Source: CAZMVY01 sp964617875
GTDB lineage: Bacteria; Planctomycetota; Phycisphaerae; UBA1845; PWPN01
NCBI GenBank assembly: GCA_964617875.1
Contig: CAZUAI010000001.1
Span: 1-64,000, forward strand
DNA length: 64,000 bases
Direction: 5' to 3'
Under the pieces are notes generated by a model. That model was given only the letters and a program-made list of their open reading frames with translations. It was not told where the DNA came from and made no database searches. The stretch's first letter is position 1, and each line of letters opens with the position of its first letter. Positions 60,201 through 64,000 of this stretch are shown here, piece by piece. A program made the position numbers and the translations under genes.

Positions 60201-61835
60201 GGGCTCGTCGAAGCCGCCATCGCCGAACTGACGAAGATCAAGACCGGTGAGCCGAATCCGCCCGATGCGGTGCGGTTGACACTGGGCGGAGCGTTGACCG
60301 CGGCGGGGCGGTTTGATGAGTCGGATGCCGAGCTGCGGGCCGTGCCGACGCACTCGCCCCGCTTTGCCGAGGCGCAGCGGCTGATGGCCGACAACGCCCG
60401 GAAGCGCGGCCGGCCGGCCGGCGGGCTGCCGTATCTCGATCAGGCTTTGCAGCGCGATCCTGACGACGTGCAGACGGTGCGCGAGAAGGTGCGTCTGTAC
60501 CTGGCGGCCGACCAGGTGCGCCCGGCCCTGCAGTTGGCCGAGCGTTACGCACGCCGCGCAGCCACGCCGGCGCAGCACGCCGAGTGGATCGGCGCCCTCG
60601 CCCAGCTCCAGTGGCTGGCCGGCGATACGCCCGCGGCCGAACGGAACTACCGGGCATTCACGGCGGCGACGCCGCGGGACGAGACGGCCCGCCTCCGTTT
60701 CGCGATCTTCCTGCTGGCCCACGGGCGCGACGCCGACGCGGCGAAGCTCCTGGCCGAGAGGCCGCCGGGCGCCGCCGACACCGTGCTGTGGCGGGGCCTC
60801 CTGCGGCTGGCCGGCGGGGCGCTGCCGGCGATCGCATCGGCTCCGGCGACCGCGTCCGCGCCGAGCGACGTCCTGCGACTGCCGCCGGCATCGCTGACGC
60901 CCCTCGTCATGGCGGCAAAGGGCGAGGTGGAGCCGGCGCGGCAATCGCTTCGCGCGACGGCGCCGCGGGATCTCCCCCGGGCCGACATCGAGCGGGTGGT
61001 CGCCGCCGCGACGAACGAAGCGGCGCGCGGCCGCGTCCGCCGGCTGGCGATGGGCCGGGCGATGCTTGCCGCGGGCCTCCGCGAGGTGGGCCTGTCGTGG
61101 ATGCGCTCGCTCGCGGCCGAGTGGGCGGACGAGCCGCTCGTCTGGTACACGCTCCGCGAGTTCCTCGTCGCGATGGAACGCAACACCGAGGCGGAACAGG
61201 TCGCCGAGCGGCTCCGAAAAGATCATGCGGGGTCGATCGTCGGCAAGGAGCTTCTGGCCGAGAAGGCCGCCGGGGAACGCCGGCACGAGGATGCGTACCA
61301 GATCCTGTCGGACGCCCTGACCCGGGAGGGCGAGACGGCGCGGCTCTGCATCCGGCTCGGCGATGCGCTGGGCAGCCTCGGCAAGCCGGCCGAGGCGATC
61401 GCCCGATACCGCCGGGCGTGGGAGCTTGACCCGACCGAGGTGTCGGCGCTGAACAACGAGGCCTACGTGCTCGCCAACACCGCCGGCGGCGACCGGAAGG
61501 TTCTCGATCGTGCGCTCGAACTGATGCGGCAGGCGCTGACGCTCGGGCCCGTCACGCCGGCGATCCTGGAGACGGCGGCGTGGATCCAGGTCCTCCGCGG
61601 CGAAACGGATCAGGCCCTTCGCGCGTTGTCGAAGGTGCTCACCGACCTGCGAAGCGAGCCGATCATCCACTACCACATCGGCGTCGCGTACAAGAACGCC
61701 GGCCAGCTCGACTGGGCCCGTCTACACCTCGAGAACGCCTCGCTCCTGGGTGCGGGCGATCTGCCCGAAAAACGCCTCGCGCGGGAGCTGCTCTCCGAAC
61801 TCCGCGCACGCAGCACGACCACGGCGCCGCAATGA
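57240..61835 (+). CDS. Very long membrane-anchored TPR protein
   Basis: A 1,531-residue protein: short cytoplasmic N-terminus, one membrane helix (LRLVLVVAVFALVAGGAVWWL, about residues 18-38), then TPR-like hairpins to the end (for example DALTLLAEAFTRLGNYEQARRTADRAL and EAIARYRRAWELDPTEVSALNNEAYVLAN). The middle repeats are degenerate. The ATG at 57240 is a weak start; a TTG 27 bases upstream is another choice. It resembles PEP-CTERM/PrsT-type and BcsC-like periplasmic TPR scaffolds used in exopolysaccharide export, but no partner genes are close by. Confidence 0.75.
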   Translation: MRRGETGTETEDALRRTLRLVLVVAVFALVAGGAVWWLRRPPSVAVGLANARIALEKGDPLQAVRRTQAVLERDPTSLDALTLLAEAFTRLGNYEQARRTADRALRVKPSAVEPHAWKARAYRLEALAQLQRAPQGAQANEAGRAIRLLDQAVAAANAAPAAPGQTGDLDLQRGLAQLAIADCHRLLESRALDLQTRAAAADRPDDAQKYADEAAKETARFKSAEDQAVASLQSAMNAAGSGAEAGERLQAVFERRGAYDDVIAVYEQLEKAGRTTERAALHAAMALLLRDMREPPLKRSEAVARAKQILARHLGANPGSRDAQIALARLSLMEGNAAAAARLAETVLKNEPHHPQAVALMAQVLLAQKRFEDVKQLIQPISTLYPNWLELQYSLAVAQAETGYASTAQQVYRRLLVLNPQYLPARLRLAESLWKSGRTEAAEKELRDGLTASPSRELILAEVVSLAWQYGTADRAAELIDAALADGEPSPRLLEEAATQYWRIGKVGKAQECLARAGAAGGQSPTAALMRAGRLIEANQPASAETILKGLLDDPKVGVEARIALAGLRYAEGREADGRKLLSEAAAMPAITVSQRFAITEAYLRGRDLDGALESARAVVAIDAQSYTAQLALGEVLLARGDAAGAREAFAAAERLVPPTELGPEQQANLALRRGDYQRCVDVCEAAFRSGAAPPALRLMAADAFERLRRPEAAAEHLTAYVRAEPARLEGYMRLVGLYLRAEKPEDGLKAIEPLVGLQPALARLAEGQILRARGQSIEAVDRLAPALQASGGDLAPDIRREVATTLADWQVGLGQVDEALRTLDWLAQKGDAATAAWGRFNVLVAAARMDAARQELKKIQDLLPSGAITPADFVRLARAQVRVGEPTAAIETARRYAAAFPESDGPVRLEMLIHEQSGNLPEAIRVFDAFARRKREDVDLLSDGVSLYIAAGDFPAAGRVLDQMAGCGLAGALRAGVRRAQLFMQIGLVEAAIAELTKIKTGEPNPPDAVRLTLGGALTAAGRFDESDAELRAVPTHSPRFAEAQRLMADNARKRGRPAGGLPYLDQALQRDPDDVQTVREKVRLYLAADQVRPALQLAERYARRAATPAQHAEWIGALAQLQWLAGDTPAAERNYRAFTAATPRDETARLRFAIFLLAHGRDADAAKLLAERPPGAADTVLWRGLLRLAGGALPAIASAPATASAPSDVLRLPPASLTPLVMAAKGEVEPARQSLRATAPRDLPRADIERVVAAATNEAARGRVRRLAMGRAMLAAGLREVGLSWMRSLAAEWADEPLVWYTLREFLVAMERNTEAEQVAERLRKDHAGSIVGKELLAEKAAGERRHEDAYQILSDALTREGETARLCIRLGDALGSLGKPAEAIARYRRAWELDPTEVSALNNEAYVLANTAGGDRKVLDRALELMRQALTLGPVTPAILETAAWIQVLRGETDQALRALSKVLTDLRSEPIIHYHIGVAYKNAGQLDWARLHLENASLLGAGDLPEKRLARELLSELRARSTTTAPQ

Positions 61836-61867
61836 GGGCCGAACGCCTCCCGAAATGACGCCCGGGC

Positions 61868-62530
61868 TCAGAGCAGAGCGAGGAGTTCGACGGGGTGGTG
61901 GATGAGGCTGTCGGGGTCGGCGGCCTCCAGGGTCGGGCGGTCGCGAAAGCCCCAGGTTACGGCGACGGCGACCATGCCGGCCGCGCGGGCCGTGGCGATG
62001 TCGGCCTGCGAGTCGCCGACCATCCACACATGGACCGGCGGGACGTTCATCTTCGACGCAATCCCCAGTGCGGTGCGAGGATCGGGCTTGCGGAACTCGT
62101 CGCCGCGGAAGCCCTCGATCGCGATGAACCGCCAACGGCCGCAGAGGGCGCGGACCATCCGCTGCGTGGCCTCGTCCGGCTTGTTCGACAGCACGGCCAG
62201 CGGGATGCCGCGGGCCGTCAGCGCATCGAGCACCTCGGGGATGCCGTCGTAGAGCGTCGTGTGGTCGAGGTCGTGCAGGCGGTACTGCTCGGCGATCAGC
62301 GGAACGATCCGCTCGATCCGATCATGGTGCTCCGGCGGGACGGCCCGACGGCAGAGCGTCGGCAGGCCATCCCCGACGAACTGGCGGATGGCATCCATCG
62401 GCTGCGCCGACAGGCCCTCCGACGCCAGGACCGCGTTCACGCAATCATGGATGTCGCGGAGCGTATCCGCGAGCGTGCCGTCGAGGTCGAAGATGATGCC
62501 GCGGCAAATCACCGAAGAGGGGCACCTCAC
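61868..62530 (-). CDS. gph: HAD phosphatase, phosphoglycolate phosphatase-like
   Basis: A 220-residue HAD-family enzyme with motif I FDLDGTLADT (nucleophile Asp), motif II LAVLSNKPD, motif III Lys in RKPDPRTAL and motif IV VGDSQADIATARAAG; the cap is helical, as in Gph/PGPase, which removes phosphate from 2-phosphoglycolate left by DNA repair or oxygenation. The start is the GTG at 62530, which overlaps the sulfatase stop as GTGA and gives the normal family length; a longer frame would run into the sulfatase. The substrate could be another phosphate ester. Confidence 0.85.
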   Translation of the reverse strand: MRCPSSVICRGIIFDLDGTLADTLRDIHDCVNAVLASEGLSAQPMDAIRQFVGDGLPTLCRRAVPPEHHDRIERIVPLIAEQYRLHDLDHTTLYDGIPEVLDALTARGIPLAVLSNKPDEATQRMVRALCGRWRFIAIEGFRGDEFRKPDPRTALGIASKMNVPPVHVWMVGDSQADIATARAAGMVAVAVTWGFRDRPTLEAADPDSLIHHPVELLALL

Positions 62531-63978
62531 GACGCAGGCCTTCGTCGGCGCGGCTTGTCGGGCTTCGCGTCCGGCTCGCGGTTGGGGCCGGGCATCTTGG
62601 CACCGATCTTCCGGCGCCACTCGTGCAGGCCGGCGGTCAACTCACGCGCCTTGTCCGGCAGACGCGTCGCGAGGTTGTTCTTCTCGCCGATGTCGTCCCG
62701 GAGGTTGTACAACTCGGTCCGCCCGTCCTCGAAGAACTCGATGAGCTTCCAGTCACCTTGACGGATCGCACCGGCCGGCGTCGTCCGCCAGTGGCCCCGG
62801 GCCGCACCGAGGTAGCCGGGGAAATGCCAGTAGACCGCATCGCGGTCGAGCGTGCCCTTGCCGCCGCTCGTCAGCAGGGACAGGCAGCTGCGCCCGTCGA
62901 GCGTGTAGCCCGCCGGCGGCCTGGCGCCGGCCAGATCGAGGAGCGTCGGATAAAGATCGACGCTGTTGATCGGCACATCGCAGACGCCGGCCGGGACACG
63001 GCCGGCGAAGCGGAAGATGTACGGCACGCGGATGCCGCCTTCGTACAGCATGCCCTTGCCGCCGCGAAGCGGCGCGTTGTCGGTGACATCGCCCGCCTCC
63101 TTGATGCCCTCACGAACGTAGCCGCCGACGCCGCCGTTGTCGCTCGAGAAGATCACGAGCGTGTTGTCCGCGAGATTCAGCTTGTCGAGCAGCGCGACGA
63201 TGCGGCCGACGCTTTCATCGACGCTGGCGATCATGGCCGCGTAGACGGGGTTGCGATGCCCGCCGGCCGGCGGCTTGGGCTTGAACCGCTCGATCAGATC
63301 CGGCTTGGCGTCGTGCGGCGCATGAACCGCGAAATGCGGCAGGTAGAGGAAGAACGGCACCTGCTTGTGCCGCTCGATGAAGTCGCACGCCCTGTCGGTG
63401 AGGAAGTCGGCCAGGTACTGGCCCTTGGGATAATCGACCGCGGGGTTCGTCTTGAAGTCGAAGTGCGCGCCGTCGGAGACGATCGCCTCGTCAAACCCGC
63501 GCCGGCCCGGGTGGTACGGGCCCTCGTTGCCGAGGTGCCACTTGCCGAACATGGCCGTTGCGTAGCCGGCGTCCTTGAGGGCCCTGGCGATGATGGTCTT
63601 CTCGAGCGGCAGGCTTGTCACGTTATCCACGGGCCGCAGCGGCCGACTTCGCCAGTCGAACCGCTCGATGCTGCCGACGGTGTAGATGCCGGTCCGCGGG
63701 CCGTACTGGCCGCTCATGAGCGCGGCTCGCGTCGGCGCGCAGTTCGGGCCGCAAGTATACCCGGACGTGAAGCGCACTCCGCCGGCGGCGAGGCGGTCGA
63801 TGTTCGGCGTCTCGTAGTACCTGCTGCCGTAGCAGGCGAGATCCGTGTAGCCGAGGTCGTCGGCGAGGATGAAGATGATGTTGGGCTTGCGGCCGGCCGC
63901 CTCCGCCGCTCCGCACGGAGAAAGTCTCGTACCGGCCGCCAGCGCGGCCACCACCGCAAACAGACAATAGCGCGTCAT
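62527..63978 (-). CDS. Secreted sulfatase (formylglycine type)
   Basis: A 483-residue sulfatase. The signal peptide is about 1-24 (FAVVAALAAG...CGAAEA). Catalytic parts are ILADDLGYTDLACYG (calcium Asp pair), NCAPTRAALMSGQYGPRTG with Cys80 in CxPxR to be turned into formylglycine, FGKWHLGNEGPYHP, HFAVHAPHD and SSDNGG. The end is basic. It removes sulfate from an ester, likely on a polysaccharide outside the cytoplasm, as is usual in planctomycetes. Start is the ATG at 63978. The HAD phosphatase follows with a 4-base overlap. Confidence 0.93.
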   Translation of the reverse strand: MTRYCLFAVVAALAAGTRLSPCGAAEAAGRKPNIIFILADDLGYTDLACYGSRYYETPNIDRLAAGGVRFTSGYTCGPNCAPTRAALMSGQYGPRTGIYTVGSIERFDWRSRPLRPVDNVTSLPLEKTIIARALKDAGYATAMFGKWHLGNEGPYHPGRRGFDEAIVSDGAHFDFKTNPAVDYPKGQYLADFLTDRACDFIERHKQVPFFLYLPHFAVHAPHDAKPDLIERFKPKPPAGGHRNPVYAAMIASVDESVGRIVALLDKLNLADNTLVIFSSDNGGVGGYVREGIKEAGDVTDNAPLRGGKGMLYEGGIRVPYIFRFAGRVPAGVCDVPINSVDLYPTLLDLAGARPPAGYTLDGRSCLSLLTSGGKGTLDRDAVYWHFPGYLGAARGHWRTTPAGAIRQGDWKLIEFFEDGRTELYNLRDDIGEKNNLATRLPDKARELTAGLHEWRRKIGAKMPGPNREPDAKPDKPRRRRPAS

Positions 63979-64000
63979 AGGGTCACTCGAGGTATACCGA

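Noticed and set aside
58230..61676. Minus-strand open frame of 1,148 codons
   Set aside because: Antisense shadow of the long TPR gene; the composition is typical of a reversed Ala/Arg-rich frame.

Overview
The window is GC-rich bacterial chromosome, most likely from a planctomycete of the Phycisphaerae type. This is inferred from the gene content: a formylglycine-type sulfatase, a secreted protein with two dockerin-like calcium-loop motifs (DGDGDVDLADF / NGPNR), several very long TPR proteins, membrane glycosyltransferase-like proteins, a split CoA-dehydratase activase and an elongation factor G resembling the spirochaete/planctomycete/mitochondrial EFG1 type. No rRNA gene, CRISPR array or insertion sequence was seen.

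Left end (1-4077): the right-hand end of an integrated mobile element. It carries a chain of small overlapping genes (acidic protein, ERCC4-type nuclease, unknown, helix-turn-helix protein), a 476-base region with a promoter and a long inverted repeat, then a small gene and a tyrosine integrase. The integrase reads towards the 3' end of a tRNA-Asp(GTC) gene on the other strand, the classical tRNA attachment arrangement. The other end of the element lies outside the window. After the tRNA come a XerD-like recombinase and a small cysteine-rich gene.

5.7-19.2 kb (all minus strand): a surface-polysaccharide cluster. In transcription order it holds a UDP-GlcNAc 2-epimerase (wecB), an ABC-2 permease and its ATPase with a Wzt-like C-terminal domain, a sulfotransferase, a 2,099-residue protein joining two methyltransferases, a helical region, a coiled coil and three glycosyltransferase domains, and a membrane glycosyltransferase-like protein. 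The gene set fits synthesis, chain-end modification and ABC export of a sulfated or methylated glycan. The giant protein looks like a one-chain counterpart of the WbdA/WbdD polymerase-terminator pair.

19.5-36.5 kb: a FucP-like transporter with a large insertion; two overlapping genes for a 2-hydroxyacyl-CoA dehydratase activase system without the dehydratase; an ExbB-ExbD-ExbD-TPR operon; a cystathionine gamma-synthase/lyase beside a fusion of cysteine synthase to a cysteinyl-tRNA synthetase-like domain whose HIGH and KMSKS motifs are altered; and an EF-G gene with its own promoter.

36.9-64 kb: a secreted beta-propeller/LamG/dockerin-like protein, two multi-spanning membrane proteins (one with TPRs), a URO-D family protein, a lipoprotein hydrolase, a 54-residue cysteine-rich gene, a DEAD-box helicase (DEVD variant), a TrkA-type potassium channel, an M20 amidohydrolase, a membrane-embedded spermidine synthase-like protein, a MEDS/PAS histidine kinase, an alpha/alpha-toroid protein, a 1,531-residue TPR protein, a phosphoglycolate phosphatase-like enzyme and a sulfatase. 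The best candidates for something undescribed are the giant polysaccharide enzyme and the cysteine synthase-CysRS fusion.
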